Under the pieces are notes generated by a model, which had not been told where the DNA came from, did no database searches, and saw nothing but the letters and a program-made list of their open reading frames with translations. A DNA stretch of 64,000 nucleotides. Source: Mucor racemosus (taxonomy: Eukaryota; Mucoromycota; Mucoromycetes; Mucorales; Mucoraceae). The position numbers were made by a program, and so were the translations under genes. The stretch is from contig JAPEHQ010000008.1 in the NCBI GenBank assembly GCA_027405735.1, positions 2,232,001 to 2,296,000 on the forward strand, in the 5' to 3' direction. Positions 34,251 through 46,555 of the stretch are shown here, one piece after another; the stretch's first letter is position 1; every line of letters starts with the position of its first letter.

Positions 34251-36273
34251 TAAAATAGTTTTATAAAGCTAAAGAGAATACCTTATTATCCAAGTGTCTA
34301 TCATATTTATATGAATTTCATAACATCTACTTGATTCAAGAGAGAGAAAATTATTTAAGAAACCGAAAAAGCAAGCCAATCAGTCAAATTTTCATGGCCA
34401 CGATTGCTCGCTTTCTATGCTGTTGGAGTACATAGAAAAACTTCGAATTCTACTAGTAGTACAGTCAATGTCTCAAAACATATTTACACAAACTATGGCA
34501 GAAAATCAAACATCGTAGCATATTAAATGTTACACTGTTAACAATTATTTCACATGTGTATAATCATATATATATATATATATATTGCATATAACAATAT
34601 TTGATGCGATAGAGCAAATGTAATATCATACGAAATCATGCAGACACATTTGAATATCTACTTTTTTTTCTTTTTTTTACTGATGTACTGTATATATTGC
34701 AAAGTAGACATATATCAAAAACAAGTAAATTACAGCAAAATAGTATAATGTCACTCGCATATGAAAAATAATAAATCTAATTGCGATAATCGACTCAGGC
34801 GACATCAGTATCTGATGCACGTGGGGTATCTTCAACTAGTCAAATTGCACTGATTCAAGACTTTCGATTTTTGCGAAATGTAAACAATAGAATTCTTGGA
34901 AGGCATGTTGTTTTTATTGGTTAATAGTTTTTGAGGCATTTAAGCCATATTGTCTGATTTGCGAAGGGTTTGCCTTCTTTGATCTACAAAAGTCTACTAT
35001 CCTTGGTTTGGAAGAGCCACCAGAAGCACCAGAATCTTGTGATTTCGTCCTAATTTGTACTTTATATAATGTTTTGTTCATTAGTACCCGATATGTAGAT
35101 GTTATTCTATATATCGTAAAACTACTATAGATATTGCAAGAATGCAATTTAATAGGTACCAATTGATCAAAATGTACTAAATTCCTGCAAACCCTAGTAT
35201 GTTGTATCGGAAAACTAGCATTCAAGTCTATACGGAATCAGGCACCACACCATTGTTACCTAATGTCTGATCCATCTATTTTTAATTATTGCTTAAAATA
35301 AAAATACAGGTGCTTCTTTTGTGAGCTCATATTATTTTTTAACAATTTTCCGTTATATTTTAAGCTTCTTGCTTTTCAAATCCTTCAAATGCCGCTCATT
35401 TCTATTCAAAAGTAGATCCAAAGAGTTTTATAGCAACGTGAAAGCTAGATATATCGATTTTTTGTATGGATTATCATAAAACAACTTGTAAAGTGCACAT
35501 CTATATTTTTTATTTGATGAAAAGAAAAGAAAAATATAAGCGTATTTGGCAAATACAAATAGTAATTTCCTACATTTTCTGGAATATTACCATATTTGAA
35601 TTAGACGGAAAAATCATAATCATTTAAAATGCAAGATAATCAAAAATGTCAATAGGACATCATAAACATATAAATATAAGATGTTGATAATACAAAATTT
35701 TATTTTAATGAATCAAAAAAGTAAACCTCAAACGATGAATAATGAACAAGGAGCCAGAAACCATCCACACACCCTATAAAAAGACTACCTAAAACCTCAC
35801 CCTATAAGACAAAAAGACTACCTAAAACCTCACCCTACAAGGCAAAAAGACCATAAATCAAAAGCACCCCCCACTCCAGTTGTCGTTGGCTCCTTGTATA
35901 ATTTCATTATCGCATCATGGCGACGCAGGCATTATCCTGGTCCGCTCAATAAGGGTATAAATTCTCAGCCATGTAACCACTCTTTTCATAAAAAAAAAAA
36001 AGAGTTGGAAAGGCACCCCTTGATGCAATATAAAACTGTTCAAGAAACTAGACCGTACCACAGACAAAGTAATAGTAAACTATTACTTTTTCCTTTTTCC
36101 TCGGGCAGAGCAGCGAGAGAAGGAGAGAGAGCCTGGGTTGCCGGATCCTATTTATTAAGAAATTACGAGGAATATAGAAGCAGCAGTAGTAAGATATGGT
36201 CTATATAATAAATTAATGTAAAAATATGAAAAAAAAACAAGTATGAAATGTGTTAGTTTTGTTTTGGTGTTTG
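34251..36273. other. 2 kb interval between PHO89 and the sugar porter
   Basis: PHO89 promoter region on the left with an (AT)n run at about 34566-34586. The minus ORF at 34914-35225 and plus ORF at 35894-36208 have no recognisable features and are probably chance. A 33-bp tandem repeat lies at 35778-35852. The right end (36200-36273) is the 3' region of the sugar porter. Confidence 0.45.
35778..35852. repeat. 33-bp tandem repeat, 2.3 copies
   Basis: Units 35778-35810 and 35811-35843 differ at two positions (CCCTATAAGAC against CCCTACAAGGC), with a partial third AAAAAGACC. Confidence 0.9.
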
Positions 36274-37862
36274 TTACTTGGATCCAAAGACATATTCCAT
36301 TTCTTCCAATGTCTTTCCTTTAGTTTCAGGAATAAAGCAACATCCAATAAAGCAAACACAACAGCAAGCACCAAAGAAGAAATAAACTCCAGATACAGTG
36401 TGTGCGATAAAAAGAGGAACACAGTAAGTGATCAAAATGGTAAAAGCCCAATTCAAACCATAAGTAGCTGCCAAACCAGCGGCACGAGTTCTCATGTTGA
36501 AGATTTCAGCAGGATATACATAGGAAGCAATACCCCAACTGAATTGAAAGGTACCAACAAAAATATAAAGGAAAGCAATGATAGTATTACGGGCGTATGG
36601 GTTGGTAATGGTAACAGAGTAATTTTCAATATCTACCTCTGTATAAACCTGGAACATGGCACCTACAACGAACATACTGATACCCATAATACTGGCACCA
36701 ATCAAAAAGACGGCCTTTCTGCCCATTTTATCAATACACCATTGAAGAGAAACAAAAGCGCAGATAAGAGCAAAAATTCCAGTACCACCAGAAGCAGCAA
36801 TTGAAGTAGATGCATCATCAAGACCAGCGCTTTGGATGATTTGAGGAGCATAATACCAGATGGCTACACTACCAGTAAAAGAAGTAGAGATACCAATAAA
36901 GAAAGAAATCATGGTACGTTTCAAATTTGTACCTTGGAAGAGTTCACCATAACTACGATCACCAAGGGAGCGCTCCAATTCAAGTTCATCATAAATATCT
37001 TGATATTCATTTACGACCAAAGAGTGGGTGATTGGAACCTCATGTAATTCTGAAAGAACAGCCTTTGCTTCATCATATCTTTGCTTAACAATAAGCCAAC
37101 GAGGAGAAAACGGTAAAATGAGGATAATACCACCAAAAGCAATACAGACAATGATGTGAAGTAACCAGGGACCACGCCATGCCCAATCAGATTGGACGTA
37201 ACTAGTACCAAATGTAACAAAATAACCTACCACTTGACCAAATGAAGCCATTAATGTGAAAAAACTGATCAAACGACCGCGGATATCAGGAGGCGCAATT
37301 TCAGAATGATAAAGTGGAATTGCATTTGTCATCAAACCAGATCCAAAACCACCAACAATACGGCCAGCTAAAATAACACCAAAGTTAGCTCCAATAATTT
37401 GAAGCAAGATACCCACACTAAAAATAGCAGATGCACCGACAATAGAATATTTTCTACTAAAACGATCTAATTAAGTGGAGCAAATGTGTCAGTTTATAGA
37501 GTATTTGGATTTTTAGCACAGAAAAACTTACCACAAAAGAATCCTGAAAAGAATGCACCTAGAGCAGCTGTCATAAGATACAAGGCAAGCAACAAACCTT
37601 GCAAATAGGTAATGTTATCATCGGTAAAGAAATTATCGGTAAATTGAGGCATGGCTAAAATTCCACTAATGGAACCAGTATCATAACCACAGATAAAGCC
37701 GCCAACTGCAGCAACAATGGCAGATAAATAAATGGCTTTACGAAATTTAGGAGGTTCGGTAGTATCAAAAGATGCAATAGAATGTTCACCTTCTGCAACA
37801 TTCTTGCCATCTTTTAGATTTTCATCAATTTGATCTGGACTAGTCTGGACCTTGGAGATCAT
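36274..37862 (-). CDS. MFS sugar porter (hexose-transporter-like)
   Basis: Twelve-helix major facilitator of the sugar porter family. Two exons, 37862-37532 and 37466-36274, joined over a 65-nt intron (Asp codon split) into 507 residues. Signatures: GGFICGYDTGSISGIL in helix 1, DRFSRK at the splice junction, GFGSGLMTNAIPLYHSEIAP in helices 4-5, FSPRWLIVK (PESPR-like), CIDKMGRKAVF in the second half, and the C-terminal PETKGKTLEEMEYVF. The helix-7 motif usually written QxSGINxxxYYxP reads SFTGSVAIWYYAP here, so the Gln and Asn that contact sugar in well-studied hexose carriers are absent and the substrate may be unusual. Located downstream of the borealin-like gene in opposite orientation (divergent). 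Confidence 0.9.
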
Positions 37863-38682
37863 AATCTATATATAATATATTTGATAAAAAGAGATGTGGT
37901 TTCTTGATTATCAAGAAAAAAAACTTTTTATATGTTGAACAAATGGAGTTTTAATGGTTGCATGCGAAAGCCATCTATAAATTAGTCATTCATGTTGTAC
38001 ATTGGATCAACATATGGGCAACTTCGGATCAAACATTGATTGTTTGAATACATTGATGTGTATACATATTTGAGAATATTTGATTTATTCACATTATTTC
38101 AATAGATATATACCGATTTTATGTATTTACAAATATCTTTAAATGAAATCATCATCTAAAACCTGACAAAACGACTAGATGGAAACATCAGAAGCACCCA
38201 AATCCAGATTGAGAGTTTTTTTTCATGTGTTGAGTTTGTAATAAGATGGGAAAGATAGTATAAATGTGCATACAATCCCTGATGTAAATATACCTAACCA
38301 CATCAAATAAATACACATATGCGCATACAATCGGTTTATACATATTGCAAATTGAAATATTGTGTAAATTGTAAATAGAAAACGAAAAAGGGCATGTTCT
38401 ATGATTATGAGCACAAAATAAACTTTTACATTCTATTTTTTGGAAAAAAAAATATGAGAGACATCTTAAAGGTCTAATAGTTTACCACATGTATTTTGTT
38501 TTGGGATTCATATCATCTATCATCTGGACAAATCCTACAAGGTGATAAATTTGTCCAAAAATGTGGCACTGGTGTAATGGGATTAAAATGCCGCTCAAAG
38601 AATTGCGTTGCAACTCAAATGTACGGCCTCCCTCTCTCGCTGTGAACCCGTTTTTTTTTCTCTATTTCATCAGACCCAAATC
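37863..38682. other. Divergent promoter region between sugar porter and borealin-like gene
   Basis: About 820 bp between two divergently transcribed genes. The plus side ends in a poly-T/CT-rich tract (38651-38669) before the borealin-like start. No other feature seen. Confidence 0.45.
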
Positions 38683-39640
38683 ATGACAGTGAGGCTGGTC
38701 AACGAGATAGCAATGTCCTCGATCCAAAAGAGCAAAAACGAAGAGATAGACGAGGCAGTGGCTATACTAGAGGAAGAAAGTAATATATCAACAATAATAT
38801 CAATTCTAATACAAATATTAAATGCATTTAAATAAAATAGCACAACGACGGATAGAAGATATTCAACAAAGGATAGAATTTATGTGTGCATCATTACGCG
38901 CTCAAGGAAACACTGAAATAAACAAAATGCTCATGTCTGTTCGAAAATTGACTGTAGAAGAGTTTTGCGAAACCTATGATGCCAACACACAAAAGTTTTT
39001 GGAACAACAGACGCAGCAACGACGTGGAAACAATAATGGATTGAAGAGGTAAATTGTGCGTCTATTTAATATTTTAATTAGTATTGACATTTAATATAGG
39101 ATTAATTCTGCATCTTTGGATATGGCAGATGATATTTCGATAAAGAAAAGTAAATTAAATGCATTTAGCATTGAGGATGATGTATGTCTGCAATTAACGA
39201 AAAAGCATCCTATGGCTTTTAATTTAATAACCTTTATATAGGATATTTCTATAAGAACAAAAGACAATGGCAAGGAGTCGAGACAAAATATCGAGATATC
39301 ACAAAAATATGTTATAGCACCTCAAGAGGACGTAATTGCTTTACACAAGGATACTAAACAAAAAGATATTGATGAGCCACAGTCGAATACACCAGAACCA
39401 AAGCCTATTCTTCCTCAGGAACCTGTACAAAATAATGAGCCTGTCATAATTAGTATCAAAAGACAAAATCATCCCAAGGTTGATATCGAGTTAAATACTC
39501 AAAGTATAGAAGAACAATTTTCCGTGGAAACAGCAATGGAAAGATTAGAACAATTGAATCAACAACAAAAGAACTATATTAAAAACCAAATAGAAAGCTT
39601 ACAAGAGCAACTAGAAATATTTAAAAAAGGCATTGTGTAA
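38683..39640 (+). CDS. Borealin/Nbl1-like chromosomal passenger complex subunit
   Basis: Four exons, 38683-38779, 38841-39048, 39100-39181 and 39242-39640 (introns 61, 51 and 60 nt), give 261 residues. Residues about 25-80 match the N-terminal helix pattern of borealin/Nbl1: RRIEDIQQRIEFMCASLR, then MLMSVRKLTVEEFCETY, where family members have a basic, IQ-rich helix followed by R(x)MTLxEFxxxY. That segment forms the three-helix bundle with survivin and INCENP that targets Aurora B to centromeres. The rest is hydrophilic and Pro/Gln-rich, ending in a predicted coiled coil (AMERLEQLNQQQKNYIKNQ). An in-frame ATG at 38608 exists upstream, but a TTTCAG-like tract separates it, so 38683 is preferred. 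Converges with the acyl-CoA synthetase, 97 bp between stops. Confidence 0.65.
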
Positions 39641-39737
39641 ATAAATTGTAAATAGAATGTAAAATAATAGAGATAATGAAATTTATTAGTAATAAAATGC
39701 AATACATAGTAGGTGTATATTATGTATATTAAAACAT

Positions 39738-41905
39738 CTAATTGAAAGATCTACCATTTGTTAAAGTATTGTACATGTCTTTGATTTGATCTTGATGTAA
39801 ATTCTTGACAAGCTCACGCTTCAACTTGAATGTAGGCGTTAAAAGTTCATTTTCAATTGTGAATTCGTCTGTTGAGAGATAAAGTGCTTTAACTTGCTCA
39901 AATCCCTTTAAATTGTTTTCTTTTCCAAATGCAGCAATAGCTTTTGAAACTTGTACGTTAACCTCGGGCGATGAACAAAGTTCTTCAAATGACATGGATG
40001 CAAATTCAGGTTTCTTTGCTGCCCAATGTAATAAAGTAATTTTATCTGGAACAAAGATACCAACCAATTGGTTTTGCATTGAATCGCCATAAACAAATGC
40101 TTGTGCAACTAATTCGTGCTTTTGATAAATGCTTTCAATCTTTTCAGGTGCTATATATTCCCCTTGAGAAAGCTTGAATATATTCTTGAGACGATCAATG
40201 ATAGATAAACGTTTTGCATCATCAAGCATACCAATGTCACCTGTATGTAACCAACCTTCCGAATCAATTGCTTCTGCTGTTTTCACGGGGTTTTTGTAAT
40301 ATTCTCTCATAATGCCGTTACCACGGATGCAAATCTCACCGCGAGGATAAGGAAAGTCAGTGGATAAATATTTCATATCAGGGACATCAACAAGTTTCAT
40401 TTCTGAGCAAGGGAATGGAGCTCCAACAACACCAGTTGTGTTATCACCAACTATAGTCTAATGTAAATAATAAAGATGAGTTGATTTTATCACAAAATAG
40501 TGATATATATCTTACCAATGCACCACTACAGTAATTTTCAGTTTGACCATATCCCTCATGAACTGTAGCAGAGAAACAAATCTTTAAAAACTCCAATACT
40601 TCAGGCGCAATAGGTGCTGAACCGCTCAAAATGAAACGAATCCTTCCACCAAGTTTTTCACGAACAGGAGCAAATACAAGTCTATCATACACCCAATGAT
40701 GTACAGAGTTGTTTAGGTTTGCCTTTTTAGCTTTGTAAGCCGTATTAAAGAGATAACTAGAAATTCTGCCTTTTGCATTAACACCAGCCAACACTTTATC
40801 GTAAATACGATTAAACAAACGAGGTACAGAAACAAAGATAGTAGGCTTCAATTCGTAAATATCATCCATCAAGGCTGCAGTATCACCATGATAATAACCG
40901 ATAGCAGAACCCCTGAAAAGAATGAATCCCTGAGCCACACGTTCAAACACATGAGCCATAGGAAGATAAGATACATAAACATCGTTTTCATCGACATTGG
41001 CCAAACAGCCAATTTCACTGACATGAGAAGCACCATATGTGGAAGCGACGCAATTAGCCTGAGTGAGAACAGCGCCTTTAGGAACACCTGTAGTGCCACT
41101 AGTGTAACAAATTGTAGCAACATCTTCCACTGATGGCATTTCAGACCCTTCAGTTACTTCTTTACCCAATTCTTGTACCTGTTTGAATGTATAAATATCA
41201 ATTCCTAATTCTTTGGCTCTTTTCATATCTTGGGAATCAACATCTTCATCCATCGAAATGATATATTTGATCATGGGAATATTGGCTTTGATGTCTAAAA
41301 TGTTGTTGATTTTGTCTTTACTGGCAATGATGTATTCCATCTCAGTTTCATTGATAATGTGTTCCATGGCTTCAGGGCCGAGTGTGTCGTATAGAGCGAC
41401 GATAATAAAAGCTTCACGATAACACGCAATTTCTGAAATAGTCTGATAATAAGAATATTAATATATTGACATTGATTGCGAGTGTATATATTTACCCATT
41501 CACGACGATTTATGCTGTATATACCAAGCGAGCTTTGTCTTTGTAATCCAAGAGCTGTGAGACCTTTACCAAAGTTTTCAATGTGATTCTTTATTTGACG
41601 ATGAGTTTCCCATTCGTATTCTTTGTATACGCCACCTTCCTTGCGACGAGTGCCCAAAAATGGTCTGTCTAATTACGCAAAAACAAACACCATTAAAATC
41701 TAATACTTACATAAAAATGGATACTTCACTTGCCAGTACTAAGATGATATCCATGAAGGTACATTTGCCACATGGTAAAAATATTTGGGGGATGTGCAAG
41801 AAGTTTATCAGCAAATTTGAAATGACGATACACAGCCGTTTCTCCATCTTTCTTGTCGTATTCCTTTGCTTCAACAGAATAAGGAGGCTCAAATTGATAT
41901 ACCAT
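39738..41905 (-). CDS. Long-chain-fatty-acid-CoA ligase (ACSL/Faa type)
   Basis: Activates long-chain fatty acids to acyl-CoA by way of an acyl-adenylate. Four exons, 41905-41734, 41668-41496, 41442-40516 and 40457-39738, give 663 residues. Motifs of the adenylate-forming superfamily in order: YTSGTTGVPKGAVLT (phosphate loop), PMAHVFERV, FILSGSAPIAPEVLEF, EGYGQTENYC, HTGDIGMLD, and the FACS-type DRLKNIFKLSQGEYIAPEKI near residue 500. The N-terminus (PPYSVEAKEYDKKDGETAVYR and PFLGTRRKEGGVYKEYEWET) is that of eukaryotic ACSL. Intron 1 (41733-41669) must start GCAAGT, a GC-AG intron: reading through gives a stop within 4 codons, and the GT donor 27 bases downstream would retain that stop. Located probably at ER, peroxisome or lipid droplet; no targeting signal is obvious. 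Confidence 0.93.
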
Positions 41906-42993
41906 TTATTAATTGTAGTTTTATTTTTTTAAGAATAACAAAAAAAAAGATTAAATGATTGTTTCAATGATCTTATGTTTATATAAGACCATTTGAAATC
42001 TGAAACGAGATTAGCTTATTAGGCTCCCGAAAATGGGAAAAACAAAAAGATTGCCCCACCAAATATTCTAACTTGGGTCAATTATATACTTTATATGTAT
42101 AATTGAGAGAAACTTATTTTGTTTAAAAGAACATGACATGGTGTTGCTTGATTAACCGTATGAAAACTTCTCATAGACACAATATAATGTGACAAACAGG
42201 TGAGAAACAAACAGGTAATGTTACATATATATAATCAAATCATCCCATTTTATATTTAGTTTAGAATCCAAGGCAAAAATATTTCTATAAATCAGGGCAA
42301 ACATACATTAACCATAGCTTGTTGATATATAATCTCTTCTCATTGTTCACATATTTAAAATCGAAATATCAACTAGTAAAGCAGAATTTCTGACGTTTTA
42401 GATCTAATCAGTGATAGGCATGTGTAAATAAAACAGCTAATTCATCAAAAAAATTTTAATCATCTAATATTAAATAAGTTACAATTTGATTTATATTATA
42501 TCAAGCTGAAATCAATAATTTCGCAGGAAAACGTGTGTAACATAAATAGTTCAATATTATCAGTCGAGGTACTTATTGGGTATTTCACCTTATGGCACCT
42601 ATTGTATTAAAACTACATAAACAAAAACATATCAAACATAAATTAATTTAGCATTGTATCTCACATGCAAAACTGTTATATTATATATAAGCAGTATTAT
42701 ATCAAAGAGGACAACACTAGTCAAAAACTTTCTTGATGAGTTTTAATGGTACGATTAACCCATTCCCCCAAAAAATGGACTTGAAAGTTTTGATAGGTAT
42801 TCTAAATAAACATCAGTTAATACAACATATAGCTTTAGAATTAAACTTATTAATTTACCTTGGGGTAAAATGGCATCCTGCATATTTCTACTGCGTAATA
42901 TCAGTAAAATCGGGCATGCAACATTTTTTTTATAGCGAACAACGGACTAAGCACCTTTCAGGAGGTGTCCACAGACACTACGAAGAACTTATG
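41906..42993. other. Gap between acyl-CoA synthetase and palindrome 2
   Basis: Promoter of the acyl-CoA synthetase on the left, then about 900 bp AT-rich DNA. The ORF at 42733-43023 crosses the palindrome edge and is not a conserved protein. Confidence 0.45.
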
Positions 42994-43029
42994 AATTGGT
43001 CGCATTACGCTATCTGTTCCTGAATTCTT

Positions 43030-44110
43030 TTTATATCTCACAAACGACAAAAAAACGCATAAAATTCAATACTTTTCCTTAAAAACTAGGTCCGACTTTT
43101 CATTCCTGCTCAATGTTTTTTTCACTAAATAACACCAAGAAAAAATTATATGTTAATGTACCTGAGGTGATCATCTTTAATCCAAAAATGAGTATCCAGA
43201 AATATCCTATTTTTTGCAGTTGATATAAAGTTTTTAGTGCTAATGTTTCAGATTTTTACACATATTCTACTGTTAAAATTAAAAACTTTGAGGCATCATA
43301 TCTCTACGACAAATTAAGTTACACTAACACTTTTTAGTAATAAAACTTACTTTTTTTAAAGTGCTCTATAACATATTTCAGTATAAAAAAATTCCAAGCA
43401 TGTTTATTTTTTTCATTTTTTTGATATTTCTATAGTAAATTTTAAAATACTGGTTCAATTGAGCAGCATTATTTTTTTACGTTCATGTCATCAAGCTCGT
43501 TGATTTCTCTCTGATCCAATTTAGTTTTTTTCAAAATATTGATTTTTCGTGGAGATATCCTCAAAAATGTGTACAAAAAGGTACCTCCATTTCTAGCTTC
43601 CATTTTTCCCTTATATCCCCTCATCCCAAATTCTGGATCTGAAAAAATTTGGACAAAAATCTCATTTTCTCTACAAAAAATGGAGCTAGAAATTTCCGCA
43701 ATAGCTCAATCGATAGATAATGTTTTTGCGCATTATTTAAAGTACTTATATGTTAAATATGTTTATCAAAACTAATATTTATCTTCAAAAAACCTCCCAA
43801 ATTTTAATTGCATTTTACGCAAAATTTAATATAAAATGTTTGTCTAATTTTTGCGTATATGGATGCAGAATCCAAAACTGTACAAAAACTATTTACTACG
43901 CTAGGTCAACTTACTTTGCAGTTCATGAGCCATTAAACGATTTTATTTTTTAAATCATTTTTCGTCCATTTTTTCAAAAATCGACTTTCAAACTCAATTA
44001 GAATTAGCTGTAAGCTGTACTGTAAGCTATGATTTGGATTTTCTCGATGAAAAACCAATATATTTTTCTGAAACAAAATATGAAGAGTAGCTTTCAGCTA
44101 GAACTGTCAT
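43030..44110 (-). repeat. Repeat R, copy 4 (diverged)
   Basis: Inverted R copy clearly older than copies 1-3, with frameshifts in the R frame. Shares the outer terminus GGTCGCATTACGC with the palindrome 1 copies. Confidence 0.8.
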
Positions 44111-44147
44111 ATGAATGATACAAAAAAATTAATACCTCAATTATTAA

Positions 44148-44363
44148 GTGTTAATTTTTACAATAAAAGAGCTTAATTTTCGTTTACATTTTGAAGGTAT
44201 CTCCACCCCCCAAAAGATTGTTTTGAAAAGAACTAAAATGGATCCTATAGAGCCAAATAGGGCTCATAATATGAATGCAAAAAGACCATCGGTCAATATA
44301 ACAAAAATTCTGGAATTTGCCACAGAAGAGGAAATATGCGAAAATAAATGCAATGATATGTAA
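44148..44363 (+). repeat. Second, oppositely oriented partial R frame
   Basis: The 71-codon plus-strand ORF contains LKRTKMDPIEPN, NMNAKRPSVNI and LEFATE, colinear without gaps with LKRTKLDPRELN, NMNIKKALLNL and LKSATE of the R frame. It lies tail-to-tail with R copy 4. Mirror copy at 57554-57769, minus. Confidence 0.55.
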
Positions 44364-44572
44364 TTTTCGACTCGTAATAAACACTATGGGAAAAAAATGT
44401 AAGTACATGATACATGATATCATAAAAGTAATGTAATTTTTGATTTTTAATATTAATTAACTAGGAAAATTATCATAACGTTAAAATAATGTAAATAACT
44501 GATAACATTGAAGTAGTATATTTACGTACATTTATATATTTACGTACCACTAAGGCGCAACTATGCTTCTCA

Positions 44573-44623
44573 TGGGCATAATAATCTGCACTGATGGGCA
44601 TAATGATCTGCACTGATGGGCAG
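44573..44623. repeat. 22-bp tandem repeat
   Basis: Two units of TGGGCATAATAATCTGCACT plus GA (one A/G difference) at 44573-44594 and 44595-44616, then a partial unit. Mirror copy near 57294-57344. Confidence 0.9.
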
Positions 44624-45750
44624 AATAAAAACATTTGTACAGATCAGGCAGCCCAAATGAACAGAGCAATGAGATCAAGGGTTTTTAGTCAATTTATTAG
44701 AGTATATCCGTCATATGATAATTAATAACGAAGATAATTTGAATAATTTTAAGCAGATGTGAGTTACTCTGATTCAACAGAATTGGCTTATTGACGAGAT
44801 ACAGTATATCAAGTTGATATTTGGGGTTTGAAAGAGATCTGCCCATGTTCTTCTTTTGGAGACCAAATGGGAACAACAACGACAACAACCTGTTTGGCAA
44901 CACTAAAAGTATTTATGCCTTTGTAAATTTCTGTTTGTAACACACAAAATCGACTGATTTACAATTACTTTTCTTTTTCTTCCCTACTATTTCCTCAGCC
45001 CTTTTATTTATGCTCAAAATTACAGCAAAAAATACCAATATTTTTTATAAACTAAAATCAAGTAGTAGGTAACAAATACATGTTTTTCCTATTGTTTATT
45101 TGGAAATAAATTATTAACTGTTAATTTTAGGGCGCGCTATAATATTTTTTTTGAAGAAAAGCATTCAAGACTTAGTCATTTTGTTACATCACCTACATTA
45201 TAACCAATGCTTTTTTGGTCTAAAGTTGATATCTACCTGCAGATAAATTGGTAATTATAAAAATATGTATATACAGTATTATCTACTTAATTTAAATGAA
45301 TGAATGCATAAACTCATGTTATTCTATTTAGTTTCCAAAAGATATTTGTTTCTGTTTAATAGTCAACAACAGCCAAGAAGAGAAAAACGAGATGTTGTAT
45401 TGTATGCCGCTGCCAACTATCAAAAGTACACCATAATTATTATTTATTATTAGCTTATTAATTAATTTTACTAATAAATCAATCTTTATAGATCAAAAGT
45501 AAAGGCGTGTCCAGTTCAAAACGTTTGAACCAATTTAATTATGCTAATTTACATAGTTGATCATCTCTTGCTCATTCAATTACTATATTTGATTTTAATA
45601 TTTAGTTATATTGCTACATCAACTCGTTCCTCCATTAGAGTTAACTCACGATACTTAATTAGCGTATCTATAATAATGGTCCATTATTAGCCCATAATAT
45701 GCAAAACTATTAAAAAAGGTCGACTAACCTCAAATTTATCTGATTCAGCT
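44624..45750. other. Unique stretch inside palindrome 2 left arm
   Basis: Found only here and, inverted, at 56160-57293. TATA-like sequence (GGCATAAATAC on the minus strand, near 44907-44917) precedes a 68-codon minus ORF (44903-44697, MLPNRLLSLLFPFGLQKKN). Neither is recognisable as a gene. Confidence 0.4.
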
Positions 45751-45753
45751 ACT

Positions 45754-45770
45754 GATGCTAAACTAGCATC
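45754..45770. other. Perfect inverted repeat GATGCTA-AAC-TAGCATC
   Basis: 17-bp hairpin-like site directly next to the B block boundary. The same 17-mer (or its complement, GTT centre) occurs at 20119-20135, 28145-28161 and 56148-56164, always 4-6 bp from the TA where the Tc1-like element inserted or could insert. Confidence 0.75.
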
Positions 45771-45776
45771 AAATTA

Positions 45777-46425
45777 GTTGTGTTGGTGTTCAATGTATTC
45801 CTGGTAAATTGAACGGATAGAGATATGGTTTATATAGAGGTCTATGAATGTGTGAGAGAGCCCAGATCTATGAACAACACAAACAAATGATCCAAATTGT
45901 GATGCTTTGTCGACCTGTACGAAGTTTTTTTGTGGTGATACCTCCTGGTGCTTCAAGTGTAATTTAGGCATTTAATTGTCAAATGTATCGAATCAAGATA
46001 AAGCTGGCTGATTGATATAACGGATAATAAATGCAATATCATTTGTTGAATGACTAAATATAAATGTATAAAGCAACGCTTACGTTTGAATGAAAGTATT
46101 AATTATTCCGGTTCACATTAATACAGTAGGCTCAAAAAGCATAGTTAACTACAATCATTGCTACTAAATTGTATAATTTGATATGCAGAAAACTCTTGAA
46201 ATCATTTATTCTTTTTTTTTGGCAATAATGCTAACATATCATTGTTCAATATGACTGAATATTAATGAATTGAGAAAATGCAACTGGTGAAAAACTGATA
46301 CCCAATGTACATCGACGAGGTCAAGATTGATGAAAGGTGCATTCATTGTGTAGTGGAAATTGCAACATTTTGATGGATAGAAATTACAGGACCTAGATGT
46401 TGTGTTTGCCTCATGATTTTTAAAA
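45777..46425. repeat. Block B, palindrome 2 left arm
   Basis: Diverged copy of 29071-29939. It begins GTTGTGTTGG directly after the uninterrupted TA at 45775-45776, the empty counterpart of the Tc1-like insertion in palindrome 1. Confidence 0.65.
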
Positions 46426-46435
46426 GGGTTCAAAA

Positions 46436-46555
46436 GTATTGAATAAATTGGCTTGGAACAAAGAGGACAAAAAGGCGGTAATAGTAGTAGGTTCCAGTGA
46501 TGGCCATGTTTATGTTTATGATATTGTTAATTGGAGAGGGAAGACTAAAACTTAA
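46436..46555 (+). pseudogene. Dynein intermediate chain fragment (downstream half only)
   Basis: Open frame VLNKLAWNKEDKKAVIVVGS, SDGHVYVYDIV, NWRGKTKT, stop. It matches the last WD repeat of dynein intermediate chain; the tail WRGKTKT comes from reading through the former GTAAGACT donor, here mutated to GGAAGACT. The upstream half has been deleted. Confidence 0.8.

Noticed and set aside
33270..34266. Plus-strand ORFs opposite PHO89
   Set aside because: Shadows of the phosphate permease coding strand with Ser/Ile-rich nonsense translation.
35894..36208. ORF of 104 codons as a gene
   Set aside because: No family features, biased composition, and it overlaps simple sequence near a tandem repeat; probably chance.
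43539..43953. Identical short ORFs in both palindrome arms as conserved genes
   Set aside because: Identity reflects the recent inverted duplication of DNA, not selection; they lie in repeat R and are broken in diverged copies.
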